From Phragmites australis (lineage: Eukaryota > Streptophyta > Magnoliopsida > Poales > Poaceae): a stretch of DNA of 64,000 bases. Positions 40,299-52,603 of the stretch are shown piece by piece. The notes under the pieces are model-generated. The model was not told where the DNA came from. It saw nothing but the letters and a program-made list of their open reading frames with translations, and did no database searches. The stretch's first letter is position 1. The number at the start of each line of letters is the position of its first letter. The stretch covers positions 9,238,001-9,302,000 of the forward strand of contig NC_084924.1 in assembly GCF_958298935.1 (NCBI RefSeq), read 5' to 3'. The translations under genes were made by a program, and so were the position numbers.

Positions 40299-43200
40299 GG
40301 CATGTTAGGTTTAGCATCGTTACACAATTAGGTTAGCCATAATGTGTACTGTATATACCATTGGAACTTGTTTTAACTTGTGTAGGATTAATTATGGTAC
40401 ATGGTCAATGCACGTTACCACGTGTAACATAGGAGTAGAAGGCAAACAATTGTACTCGACCATACCCTACACGTGATTTATTTCATCATTTCATCTATCA
40501 AATATGACTGGCGAGTAGTGCTTAAAAAGCCGGCCCTAGGCACTAGGTGGAGCATCACCGCTCTGCTTACACCTAGGCTTTTGGTCTAGATGTTTCCCCA
40601 ATTTTTCTTATTTTCTGTGTTAATATGCAACATTTACCTATTTTTCTTTCTTCATTTTCCAAAAGTACAAGCACCTAGTCTCGCATAGGCAGTGCCTAGA
40701 ATTTGGACGGAGCTCGACCGCCTGCCAAGCGCCTAGCGCTTTTCGTAACATTGCTACCAGTTTTCAATTACAAAAATTATACATATTACTGATTAAAAAA
40801 ATTTAACTTCAAAAGTGCAAACTTCTCAAAACTTATATTGCCTACACATGCTTCTCAAAACTACAACAACGAAGTGCAAAAAACAGATATGTTGGCATTT
40901 GGTATACCGACCGACCTCTCGACAGTAGGCTAGCCGACTAGCCAATCAGCTTCTGTCCAGTGCCGACAAGTTTATTTTTATATGGAAACTCGAGGACAAG
41001 GATCCCGTAGGTACAGGGACTGTTGACATGCCTTGTCAGTCTAGATAAAGTTCGATGAGAGGTGACCATCCCTCCACGTGACTGCCGCATCAGCAAATCG
41101 GCATTCCTGATGTAAAAAACCCTGGTTGACACAAGGAATGCCAATTGGCTACTTAAAAAATATTATTATTTTAAAAGGTACTATTTTTACGATTCTCCAT
41201 TAAAATAGTATTATTAAAAAAAGACTCTCGTCTCTCTCGTTGGAGAACGCACATTGGAGGGTGGAGGATGGGTGGGTAGGGGCTACCACGCTGGGCTGGT
41301 CCGGCCGCCTAGAGCCTGAGCTGGTATAGCTGGAAGGCTGGAGGCCTGGAGCACAGGCGATCGGGGACCTGGCGGGTAGCCGGCCGCTGGTTGCATTGCA
41401 GCATGTTCACTCGGTCCATTGCAGCCTGTTAAGTTGGCCCGTTGGCAGACTGTTGTGTAGGCTTGGTCTTCCAAACCAGAGGCCCAAACTACAGGCCTAG
41501 GAAACATGGACAACAAAATGAAGTCATCAGTAAAAAATCTCCAGATCTCAAGAAAGAAAAGAAAAGTGAAGAATCTGCTTGTCTAAACAAAAACAGTGAA
41601 GAATCTCCTCACAAAAGAAAATCTATGAAGAATCGATTTCCAGCACTGCTTCTCTCAAAGAAAAAAAAAGGAACAAGTGATGCTTTGTTTCAGGCTTCAG
41701 GTTTTGGCTGATGAGTTGAGCAATAGTGTACACAGCGGTGTTTTCCTCAACCAAACATTGGTGCTGTATACCGATTTATGAAATCTACGACGAGCATCAA
41801 ACATACTGCTTGAGGGAACATAATGCACACTAAAATGGAAGACGAGTTACGTACAAGGAAAAAGACAAAAGAATGGAAGGCGAGTTACTCACAAGGAAAA
41901 AGAAAAGGAATGGAAGACGACTCTCTTTTTGAGTGGAAGACGAGTTACAGCCACATGAAGTCGCTAATGCAAAGCGTTTAGTTTGAGGAACAACTCACCC
42001 CTGGAAGAGATCACCGTTATAGGTTTTATCCCATGATCCCATAGGATGATACAATTTCTCACTTCTATGTTAAACAAAATGCTTACAAGAAATGATTCAC
42101 GAGCGACGAAACCACTATATTTCTAAATAAAAGAAGCACTAGTTAGATCCAAAGTTAGGCCGTGTATGGTTCATTGCTACGCAAATATCACACCTACTTG
42201 TGAAACCCTGCCTAATTTGTTTGCTACACTTTTGACAAGATTTAGCTAAGAAAAGTTATATGACAGGTGGGGTCTAGAGGTAAAAAAAAACTGTTAATAA
42301 ACCAAACAGGTGTCACTAAAAGTTTAGTAAAATTTATCAAAGTATGGTAGCCAACCAGATATATTCTTAGTATGAAATAATTTATGAACGTTTCTTCCTC
42401 AAACCAAAAACACGATAAAGCTATGGTGAGCATCACCATTTCTCCTCTACCTTAGCCTCGGCAAGGCAATTACTCCACTAGGCACCACTACAACTCCATT
42501 TCTACGGTGGCACAGCACCATTTGTACTGTGCTATAAGACCATCAATGAGGGAGTCACTTCAAAGATGAGGATTCCTTTTGGGAAGGGATTTTCGTTTCC
42601 TTCAGTATTGCAACGATTTTTCTTTATAGTTCCTGTTACGAAGGTATTTCTAAAGGCATTTCCTTTAAGATATGATTCTCTTATTTCTCTTCATGAATTA
42701 AAAAAATTGTTATAGATGAGAGAAAATAAAAGAAACAAGAATAAAAAGAAGAATTAGAAAAGAAAATAAAATGAAGAGAATAGTTTTAAATGGTGTAAGA
42801 CCAAGACGGCGAGACCAACATCTTCGAGGGGACAGATTACTCGGGACCTCGGGTACCACCCCGTACGAGTCTGTACCCCCGTACCCATGCACGGAGCCAC
42901 GAAGGACTCTCTGACGGTACGTAGCGTCGCTGTCGCCCCCTGCGTGGCTGCATACGGCCGCACCACAACCGCCCATTTTGGCGCCGCGCGCCCGTAGCAA
43001 GTCAGCACGTGAAGGCGCGCCAAGTCGCGCTTGGCAGCTGGGGGACGCACCCGAGGGCCTGGCGAAGCGACGAGGCCCGCCTGTGGCGGCAGGGCGCTTG
43101 ATGGCAACACCTATCGTGGTCGCACGGTGTTGCCGACCCGCCTGCGGTCACGGGCGAAAACTCATCCCCGGCGTTCAGGAGATGTGACTGTGCCGTGCAT

Positions 43201-43480
43201 GCACGGCGGCCGTAGTCGGAGGGCTCAAGAGCCCAATCAAGCTACGTCAGTCACCAAGGACCAAGGGTGGCCAAGCTCATGAGGCACCACATCGGGCAGT
43301 GATAATGGCACATTTCGGCGTGAGCGAGATGCCTTCATGGGTGATGGATCTTTGGCTCCACGGCAAGGGGACGCACTCGCGACGCATTTAAACGGGCGCC
43401 CTCGTGTCGAACGCCGAGACCTGCGAGCGCAAGGTGCAACAACGCGGTCTGCCGCACGCACGGATGGATCCTAAGACCAT
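40299..43480. other. Intergenic, no gene seen
   Basis: 40790-42400 is AT-rich with purine runs. 42160-42360 has GTGTATGGTTCATT and TAAACCAAAC words typical of a worn MITE, without clear ends. 42790-43460 is GC-rich (about 60% by eye) with several overlapping short frames on both strands and no family signal; overlapping frames like these are expected from GC-rich DNA. Confidence 0.5.
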
Positions 43481-43719
43481 CTCCAACCATATTCCCTTCA
43501 TTTCGTTCCCTTCCCGATTCCCTTCCCCGTTCTCATTCCCTTTATTTTCTCTCATCTCCAACAGCTTCACTTCGAGGGGAATCGCGAAGGGAAAGGAGAG
43601 AGAATTCTGTCCTGGAGGGAATGACCCTGGGAATCCCGTCGTGACGGGAATTGTGAAGGAAAACCGTTGGAACGTTGAAGGAAAAAAAAATTCCGTCGTG
43701 AAGGGATTCTAGTCCTTAG
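43481..43719. mobile_element. MITE-like block with TTGGAGATGG-type ends
   Basis: It starts CTAAGACCATCTCCAACCA and ends near GGATTCTAGTCCTTAGTTGG. The interior has repeated AATCCCGTCGTGACGGGAAT, CCTTCCCGATTC and GAAGGGAA words that pair with one another. CATCTCCAACAG at about 43553 is shared in inverse orientation with family B (CTGTTGGAGATG). No ORF that matters. Confidence 0.45.
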
Positions 43720-46440
43720 TTGGACAATGCAGGATTGCCTGCGATGCAAAGCAACGACTTGTAAGCTCTCGGAGAACTCTTGGTCCGTGACATGTTGACC
43801 ACTGAAACACGTGTACAAACTCTATGTACCAATTGGCGTCTACTTATGCTGCACCCTACCAAGTGGCGGGCACAAGAGCTGCCCAGATACGACGCAAAGG
43901 TTGTGGAGCAGTACCGGTACACGAAGATTTCAACCGTACGCGTCTACGCGACCCCGAAAAGGCGTTCGTCGTCGAGTTGGACCGGGCCAGCGCCCGCAAA
44001 GACCTCGTAGCGGGCACATACGCACTTGCTGCGATGAGCCACCATTAATTTCTCGCGCGGGCACCGAGACGCCGCCCGCACGCCGGCCCGGTGACGGTTC
44101 CGACTTTGCGAGACCCGGCGCGGCAGGACACCACGCAATTGATTAGCCTTTCCCGCAGACCGCGCGAGGACTCGTGCGCCGCGGGAGCGAGGCGGGCGGC
44201 CTGCGTGGACCGCGCGCGTCGGGCCCCGCGGCGCAACGGCGTCGTGTCGACGACGACGTCGTCGTGCGGTTGCGCGCACCCGCCACCGTGAATCGCGTCC
44301 TATGCAAACGAATCGAAAGGCTTTCCAATTTGCAGGCCCCAAACACAGGAGATTAGAGTACTATAGCTAAACGTTTGTATATTATAACAAAATATAAATA
44401 TTTAATGTGATAATATCAAATACAGGCTCGAGATATGAATATACTGATGTGCCATTGCAGAGTCGCCGAATAAATACACTGAAGCTATACCAAAATTATC
44501 CACTAATTTCACTTATAATTTTAATATTTATTTTTATTAGTAAAATTAGTCTCATATCCGTACCCCATAATAATACGTGATGTTAGAAGAATATGGTGAA
44601 TGATAAAAATAAATAAACTATTTAAATTTTAGATATTTTTATTAGATGAGAGGAAAATAGGAAAAAGTGACATAGAATTCAGCTAGTGTTTTATTATGCA
44701 GAGATACTAAGTACAATTCCCAATTTTTCCAAAATTTTCACTGTAATGGGCGGCCCTTTGCGGAGGACATGACCATGAACTGGGCCTTATGTCGGCGCCT
44801 TTTTTCACTTTCTTCATGTCCTTTTGCCGTTTAGTTGCAATGGAATCGATTCAGTAATTCAGGAAAGCAACGTCAAGTGCCCGATAGTTCAGAAAAGTGG
44901 ATCTTAAACTGAATCTCTAGCTGACATAAATCTAGGCTCTGGAGAAAATGCAGTGCAACCAAATGGCACTTGGTTTGGATAGCAGTACCAAAAACGGGGA
45001 CTGCTATGTTTCTTTACGCCGATTTTTTTTACTACCATTGCACGGTCTATTTATGCCAACGAACGTAAATTTGCAGTGGTTTTTTTAGGGCTCGTAAATT
45101 TACAGTGTTTCTTTTAGGGCGCGTAATTTGAGGCGTTATACCTCGGCTAAAATTTCCTGCCAGGAATCTTGACGTGCCTGCCAAGATGCGGGGAAGGGTC
45201 CAGGAGGGACGTGCTCCAAATTGCCATGATTCATTCCTACCAAGTATACCAACCAAAGTACAACGGCAAGTGTAACGAAAATGAGGGTGATGCCGTGATG
45301 ACCTCAAATCATAGTCAGGTCGAATTTTCGGTGGCTTGTGTGTGCGCAGTAACTCGTTCGAGCGCTTTCCCTTGCAGTGGCAGTGCAGTGCTGGTGACAA
45401 AATTAAATAGCTCTAGGGTGGAATTAGTCGGGACAGCAGCAAATAATTAAACTTATTTTTTCAAAATAAAATAAAATAAAAAACCAATCATCATTTGGAG
45501 CCGTGCATCTTAACAAGTCATTCGCAGTTCGCTGGTAAGTGAGCGGTTCTTGACTACCTACCGGCCACGCACGTAATACGATCTGGTTTCTTATCAAAAA
45601 CGAAAGCTCGATCTTTTTTTTTTCCTTATGAAATAAAGAAGGATTGATCTGTGATTGCTACACAACACGCACAATCCATGTGACGAGGTTTTAGCCAAAC
45701 AAGGTCATGTTCGCCGATCAACTCGGAGACGCAATTTCATCGAAGCGGCAGACAGCAAAAATAGACGTATAGTTAGTGCACGCCTGATGTTCTATTGGAT
45801 TGTCAGGAGTTGGAAAAACAATACCAACATGAAACCATAACGCGTCGTTCCTCAAATGGAGTATACTCTATTTTTTTACATTGCCCAAGCCGTTTCAATG
45901 AACCCAGTTTCGCCACGTACTCAAGTCAAATGGCGCAAACGGTAAACCATAACAAGCAGCTAAAAAATAACTAATGCTCACCCTAAACCAGCCAAACCTG
46001 CCAGAATAAACCGGTCAATTGACCCACCCGGTGGTGGGCCCAGATGTCAGCCAGCCCCCACCCTAGCACGCGAAACAACACGCATTTTGTTGCTTTGTTC
46101 TGAATCCAGCCGGAGTCCAACGCACCAAGACGGTCCCATTCCACTGCGTCGCTCGCTGCACTCCCCTCCCCATTGGATCCCCTCCCCTCCCACAGAAGGA
46201 AACCCCATTCCCATTCCCACCCAGGCACCTCCAGAATTTCTATTGAGTAACTGTTACCAAATCAATTTTTAAGGAATTTTTTATAAGACACTATATGTGA
46301 ACTGCAGATTAAAAAATATTTTTGCTGTAGAACATTAAGTGTCCCACAGCTAAGACCACACACGAGCAGTATCTTGTAGCAAATTTTTTCATTCAATTTG
46401 TATCACAAACTAAGTAAAATCTTATACTAGAAGTTATAAA
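43720..46440. other. Intergenic, no gene seen
   Basis: 43720-44340 is GC-rich with overlapping short frames but no recognisable protein. 44345-44760 is AT-rich. 45060-45125 holds an imperfect duplication of a CGTAAATTTGCAGTGGTTTT / CGTAAATTTACAGTGTTTCT unit. 46000-46250 is C-rich. None has gene structure. Confidence 0.5.
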
Positions 46441-46665
46441 AAATTCCAACGACACTGTATATCATGCTATCATCTATGATCTTATACATTTTAAGCTCAA
46501 ATAACAATTTACACATAGATAAAAAAAGAGAAAAATTTAGTGATTCATATCGAGATACTATTTATAGAGTAAATTTCTCTTTTTTTCTTCTTATTAAATT
46601 ATTGTTTGAGTTTAAAATTTATAAGATGGTAGAAGATAATATACTGTACACTATCATATTTTGTT
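46441..46665. repeat. Long AT-rich inverted repeat upstream of the RLK
   Basis: The left arm, with CTTATACATTTTAAGCTCAA at 46480-46500 and AAAAAAAGAGAAAAATTTA at 46521-46540, pairs with the right arm, TAAATTTCTCTTTTTTTCTT at 46569-46590 and AATTATTGTTTGAGTTTAAA..ATTTATAAGAT at 46599-46626. The loop is GTGATTCATATCGAGATACT. The outer parts (ACACTGTATATCATG against TACTGTACACTATCATAT) extend the match to about 46650. It lies about 330 bp before the RLK start codon. Probably a small foldback MITE. Confidence 0.7.
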
Positions 46666-46991
46666 AATTGTTTTATAATTTTAACATAATTTTTTTTGAT
46701 TGGTTATATAATATTTGTGTAAGTTTACACAGTACAATTTCTCGCCAGCTGTTTGTATTCCCGTCCCGTCCCTCTCGCCTCCCACCAAACCCCAAGCCCC
46801 GAATAAATCCCGCCCCCGCACATACCCCAAAAACTCCCCGGGCCCCATTCCGCGAAACCCGCACGGGAGTTTTTAGGGTTTTTTCCCGCACGCCACCTCC
46901 GCCCACACGCACAAACCGCAGCCTCATTCCGCTCGGCATTCCTCTCCGCGCCTCGTCTCGCCGCGGCCCGGCTCTCTCCCCTGCCGCAACG

Positions 46992-49737
46992 ATGCGGTCG
47001 CCCCCGCCGTGGCGGCCCTGCCTCCTCCATTTCGCGCTACCCCTGCTTGTGCTCCTCGCGACGCTGGCGGCGCGGGCAGGGGCCGACCTGGCGGACGATG
47101 CGCGGGCGCTACTGGCGTTCCGGGACGCCGTCGGGCGGCACCTGGCGTGGAACGGCACGGACCTCGGGGGCGCGTGCTCCTGGACTGGGGTCACCTGCGA
47201 GGGCGGCCGTGTGGCGGTGCTGCGGCTCCCCGGGGCGGCGCTCTCCGGCGAGGTCCCCGTGGGGACGCTCGGGAACCTGACGGCGCTCCACACGCTCAGC
47301 CTCCGTCTCAACGCGCTCTCCGGCGCGCTCCCGGCCGACCTCGCCTCCGCGGCCGCTCTCAGGAACGTCTTCCTTAACGGGAACAGGCTGTCGGGCGAGT
47401 TCCCGCAGGCGATTCTCGCGCTCCCGGGGCTCGTTAGGCTCGCGCTCGACGGGAACGACCTGTCGGGGCCCATCCCGGCGGCGCTCGGCAACCTCACGCA
47501 CCTCAAGTCCCTGCTCCTCGAGAATAATCGCTTTGTGGGCGAGATTCCGGAGATTAAGCTGCCGCAGCTGCAGCAGTTCAATGTGTCGTTCAACCAGCTG
47601 AACGGATCCATCCCGTCTGGACTACGGTCCATGCCGCGCTCGGCGTTCCTGGGGACGGGCTTGTGCGGTGGGCCCTTGGGGCCTTGCCCTGGTGAAGCTT
47701 CGCCTTCCCCTGCTCCGGCGGGGCAGCCGTCGTCGCCGACGCCTGTGCCAAGCGGGGGCGGCAAAGGTGGAAATGGTGGAGCAAGTGGTAACAAGAGCAA
47801 GAAGCTCTCTGGCGGTGCCATTGCCGGAATCGCCATAGGCTCCGCCTTGGGAGCCGCTCTTCTCCTCTTCCTCCTTGTCTGCCTCTGTCGCAGGTCGGGC
47901 CGCACCAAGACCCGGTCTCTGGAGATGCCGCCTCCTTCTCCGACAACTGCCGCTGTTGCTGGTGGCCGGAAACCTCCCGAGATGATCAGTGGCGCGGCCG
48001 TAGCGCCGTTGACCACTATAGGCCACACTAATGCTCCTGTTGGCCAGTCGACGTCCGGGAAGAAGCTGATTTTCTTTGGGTCAGTGGCCGCCGTGGCACC
48101 GTTCGACCTGGAGGACCTGCTGCGCGCGTCGGCTGAGGTGCTCGGAAAAGGAGCGATTGGAACGACATACAAGGCAGTTCTTGAGTCTGGGGCAACTGTG
48201 GCGGTGAAGCGGCTCAAGGACGTGACTCTATCGGAGCCTGAGTTCCGTGAACGCATTGCTGAGATTGGTGAGCTTCAGCACGAGTTCATCGTGTCGCTCC
48301 GTGCCTACTACTACAGCAAAGATGAGAAGCTACTTGTATACGACTTCATGCCCACGGGCAGCCTCTCTGCAGTCCTGCACGGTGAGATCTTCGTGCTCTT
48401 GATTTCTTTTTCTCAAGTTCTTTGTTGCATATTCTCTGATTATGACACTAGCGCTACAAATTTGTTGTACTTGTGCTTGCGAGTACCATTGCATTATTGC
48501 ATTATTCTTGTGTGGTGGTGATAGAGTATTGCTTGATTTCCTCACACGTTTAAGGTTGCTGTTTTTTTAGGTTTGAATATTCATCCTCCGCTGGTAGAGG
48601 ACTCTAGATTTTTGTCTTGGTCTAAGGAGACCAAGTCAAATTCAGTTTGGACTGAAGTGTTATTTATTTGCTTGATATCCAAAATACTTGAATTCAGGGT
48701 GATTATTTATTGGGTATTGTTATTGAAGTCGTATTCAGTTTTCACTTTGATTTGCCTGTTAACTTTGGTGATGTGAGCATGGAAGCCCTGTGATAAGAAT
48801 TTTTGTAATCAGATGGAATTCCCTTTTTCACGTTATTGGTTCCTTACTAGTATTTCTTAGGTCGAGAAAGTCCGAAGTAATTTATTACCTAGTGAGCCTT
48901 GGTTAGTTCTCTGTTCTTTGAAAGGTCGTTTTGAATTTTTCGTTTTAAGTTTCTTTGCTCTCTGCTGGGCTAGTTGAATATTCTGGATAGATTTCATAAG
49001 ACAATCTCTTGAAGTCATTGGTCACTCTCACACCATCCGATTTTTTATTTTTATTTTGTTGAACAGGGAACAGAGGTTCTGGCCGTACAAGTCTTGACTG
49101 GGTAACAAGATCAAGCATTGCCTTAGCTACAGCCCGTGGTGTTGAGTACATCCACTCAACAAGCTCAGCGGCATCCCACGGCAACATCAAGTCATCCAAT
49201 GTCCTTCTGGGCAAATCATATCAAGCACGTGTATCAGACAACGGCCTTACCACTCTTGTTGGTCCATCATCTGCACCATCTCGCACAACTGGATACCGTG
49301 CACCTGAGGTTACTGATTCCCGGAGGGTATCCCAGAAGGCAGACGTGTACAGCTTTGGTGTTCTTTTGCTTGAGCTGCTCACAGGCAAGGCGCCCAGTCA
49401 GGCTGCTCTCAACGATGAGGGTGTTGACCTGCCGAGGTGGGTGCAGTCGGTTGTTCGCTCAGAGTGGACTTCAGAGGTGTTTGATATGGAGCTCCTGAGA
49501 CATCAGAATGATGAGGAACAGATGGTTCAGCTTCTGCAGCTTGCTATAGACTGTGTTGCACAAGTGCCAGAGGCCCGGCCATCAATGACGCATGTTGTTA
49601 CGCGGATAGAGGAGATCAAGAAGTCAAGCGCCGAAGCGAAAGATCTGCAGCAGATGGCCTCCAATATCGAAGGAGGCGACAATCTATCTTCCAAGACCGA
49701 ATTGATCGAGGCGCCCACCAATCCCTTCGCTCCTTAA
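46992..49737 (+). CDS. LRR receptor-like (pseudo)kinase, RLK902/RKL1 group, 2 exons
   Basis: A plasma-membrane receptor-like protein of 686 aa. Exons 46992-48381 and 49067-49737, with a 685-bp GT-AG intron. In order: signal peptide (about 1-33, LLVLLATLAARAGA), LRR N-cap with CSWTGVTC, about five leucine-rich repeats (70-210), a Pro/Ser/Gly-rich juxtamembrane stretch, transmembrane helix (about 275-299, IAGIAIGSALGAALLLFLLV), then the kinase-like domain from about 378 (LRASAEVLGKGAIGTTYKAV). The VAIK-type lysine is kept (AVKRL, K406), but the catalytic loop HRD is HGN (501-503, SHGNIKSSN) and DFG is DNG (521-523). These changes are shared by the At1g48480/At3g17840 group, so the domain is probably a signalling scaffold rather than an active enzyme. 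I chose this ATG because the signal peptide begins there, although the frame is open 108 codons upstream. Confidence 0.95.
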
Positions 49738-52418
49738 ACTTGATTGACATGAAGGAGGAATCGGCTTTAAGTCTAGCCTGCATTCGATTCATACATTTGA
49801 TGAATCCAATCGTCTACGGAGCAGACTGTTTTTCATCTTTTAGCCTATTGAATTTGACGCCGTCGTTAACCTGATTGTCGTTCAGTAGAACAGGGTGCTC
49901 GACACGCTGTGTTCTGCGGAAGGTGATTGCTGGGTGTTTAGGGACCAGTGCTAAAGTGTGATTGCTTAATTGTTGTGCTCATTCGAGCCTTGATTAGGTT
50001 GGTTTTAGCTTGTACCTGCTTTGTTTCAGCCTATCTATATGTAATTACTCAGCCTCATCTAGTGTTTGGAATTTTTTCGCCGATAGTCGTGTGTTTGTTT
50101 GCTCTGGTAGCTGATGAGCGATGAGCATGGCCGATGTGATTTTCGTGGGCTCATGCTTTGGAAAGTTTGGTGGTCTACTGTTAACTACTCCGGTGGCAGC
50201 TGATTGATTGCGTCATTGTCATCGGTCTATGAAAGCTACCTTCTGATGAGTCGTGACCTGGTGCCACGGATCTTGTTTTCAGTGAGACTGTTTTGAAATT
50301 GGAGTGCTGGTCGGTCTGCAGGCCCGGCTTGGTATCTTGATGCGTATAGTGATGTGCCTGTCGCGGAGTACTATTTGGCGTTGTTCATTAGTAGCTGCCT
50401 GGTGCTCGCTGATAAATTCAGAATGGGTGGGGCTACGTTCCGTTGCCCACAGAATTCAGAAAAACCACGAAATATCAGCAGCTCCATTGCTCCAATGGGG
50501 TCATTTCTAAATGGGGCGACGACTCACGTCCTGAATTTTTGCTCCAAAACTGGATGTGCGCATAGAAATTTCTGAAGAAACAACCGAAAAAAAACGCTCC
50601 CAAGCGCTTGTAGTTTTTTCCTATTTTTTTTTTCAAGAATCTGGTAGGTCAAAATGCTCAGCAAACAACTCGGTTTTTTTCTTTCTCCTGGAAGACGAGC
50701 TCCAGAAATTGAAGTGTGTGTGTTGTACTGTTGTGCACGAGACGGAACTGATCCAAAATTCGTTCGTCTTCCGAGGTAGGTCACCTGCATTTCTCGTCCT
50801 GCGTGGAGGCGTGGACCAGGCGAGCCGCCGCGAGCCCTCCAAATCTGAGGTATCCCAGCCCCGTGCTCCCGTCCCAGGCAGACGACTCTGCCGCGTCACA
50901 TGACACGAGCCTCTTCCCCGTCGGCCTCGCCCGTGTCGGCTCGGCTCACGGGATCGATCGGGGGTCGGGACCGGCCGTACGGTACGCAGCAGCAGGCAGC
51001 TCTGCTCGTCGCCGGTCCAGGGCACCGGACGAAACTCGTACCGCTTTGCGGGGACCTCGTCTCATTACCACATCAAACTCTTGGCTTTGATACGCGAGCA
51101 CGTCTTCGTCACAATGTTAACTAGTGTGTCCAAATTCTGAAATCAGATGTCAGTTCTGACATCTGTATCGAATTTCGGGTTATATTACACGAGTTTAATT
51201 TCTTTGCTAAATCACACACATGAATTCGAGTCAGATTTAACATCGAGTCTGATCCGATATTGTAGTCTCATCTTCCGTTGTTTCGTACCACACCATGAAT
51301 GTTCTAGCATTAATTAGTGTGAAAAATGTTTACGGCACGACCTTAAACAAGTGAATTTCTGTTCGATGCTTCTTTCTTCTAACCTAATCACCTTTGTGTG
51401 GACCTTTGACTTCACAACCAAAACATGGTCTGCTCCTCCCACCTAGATGAACTGAACAATCCAAAATTCTCAGACAGCTCAGCAAATTCCTCCTGTTTTT
51501 TACTCTACCTTTATCACTAGTACACCCATTGTCTTTGAAAATAACATGTAAAAAATACCACTACGAACACATCAATATCATCTAGAGTTTTTCTTTGCAA
51601 GAAAAAATGTGTAAAACAGCAGGAATCTTTTACCGTTTCATATTTGCCGCCGCCGTTTCATATTTACCTTAGTCCATACAAATCATCTCCGGGTCACGGT
51701 TACGTTAGAAACTTAGAAGCGTCAATATTGACCAGAAGGAATAGAAGAAAAACCAACCATATCGTCCAGAAAAGCATCTGGTGACGAGACAGGTATGCAT
51801 GTGTTGTTCTGTCCTTCCACAGGTCGGCCACCGAGCTGCGAGGACGTTGTTGGCCAAAGGTGTCGCTTGTAGGCTAAGCTGAGAGCTACACAGGCCACAC
51901 TTTTCCAGCATGCCATATCGACCGGCGTCGAAGTCTCAGATGCTTAGATTTTTTTTTTTTTTAAAAATAGATGTGCAGCTACTTGATGGAATAGTAATAC
52001 TAGTAGTTTGGGCCATGAAAGGTGATGACTTTTGAGGTGTGGTCTTGCAAAGGCGAAGGCTACTGGTGCTGCCTTCTGGAAAAGAAAAGGAGGATGGAAA
52101 GCTAGTATGGGATTAATGTTCTGTTTGTGTTAACTAGAGATTATGAGTTATGATTCATAATCTGCAAGTTAAAACAAACATACTCTATCACAATACAACT
52201 TGACAATACAGTAATCTAGTTTATACTAGATTCTACAAATTGTACATCAACTTGTTATAATTCATAATCTACAAGCTGTTTTTCACAATTTTCAGTTGAA
52301 ATAAACATTCCCTAAGACTGTAGAGCTCTTCTTGCTCATTTTGCTCCGAAGTCTGAACTTCTAAAGTTGTTGGGGTTTTGCAATTATTTGTGTTCAAGTT
52401 TTCAGTATTTAGATACTG
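49738..52418. other. RLK 3' UTR, then intergenic
   Basis: 49738-50100 is the probable RLK 3' UTR. 50780-51070 is GC-rich with overlapping frames on both strands and no family signal. 51120-52410 is AT-rich with no gene. 52110-52320 has ATAATCTGCAAG/ACTTGTTATAATTCATAATC words in both orientations, a worn inverted repeat. Confidence 0.5.
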
Positions 52419-52603
52419 TTTGGCAGAGCTACGCTAAGTATTACTAGCTCTAAAATTCGTGAAGCTAGAGCTATGAATACACTAAGGGTGTTTGTGTGAG
52501 CTATTTTATTTTTATTTTAATATAAAAATAAAGACTTAAATTATTTATCTTAACCTACAAATACAAGATTTAATATGGAGCTAGAAGCGGAAGCTCTGCC
52601 AAA
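52419..52603 (+). mobile_element. MITE family A, intact-looking copy (185 bp)
   Basis: A perfect 12-bp terminal inverted repeat: TTTGGCAGAGCT at 52419-52430 and AGCTCTGCCAAA at 52592-52603. Further AGAGCT/AGCTCT words follow inside. It matches 24584-24770 (GS1 intron 12) in reverse complement through the AT-rich core. I see no clear target-site duplication. No coding capacity. Confidence 0.75.

Noticed and set aside
42710..44356. Many 60-130 codon frames on both strands in GC-rich intergenic DNA
   Set aside because: Overlapping frames on all strands are expected from the high GC content; no motif, signal peptide or splice structure.
46668..46991. A 108-codon N-terminal extension of the RLK
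   Set aside because: It would place AT-rich and Pro/Arg-rich junk before a textbook signal peptide that begins at the 46992 ATG.
46673..48256. A 527-codon minus-strand frame opposite the RLK exon 1
   Set aside because: A reverse-strand shadow of a GC-rich exon; no domain, and the plus strand codes for a complete known protein.
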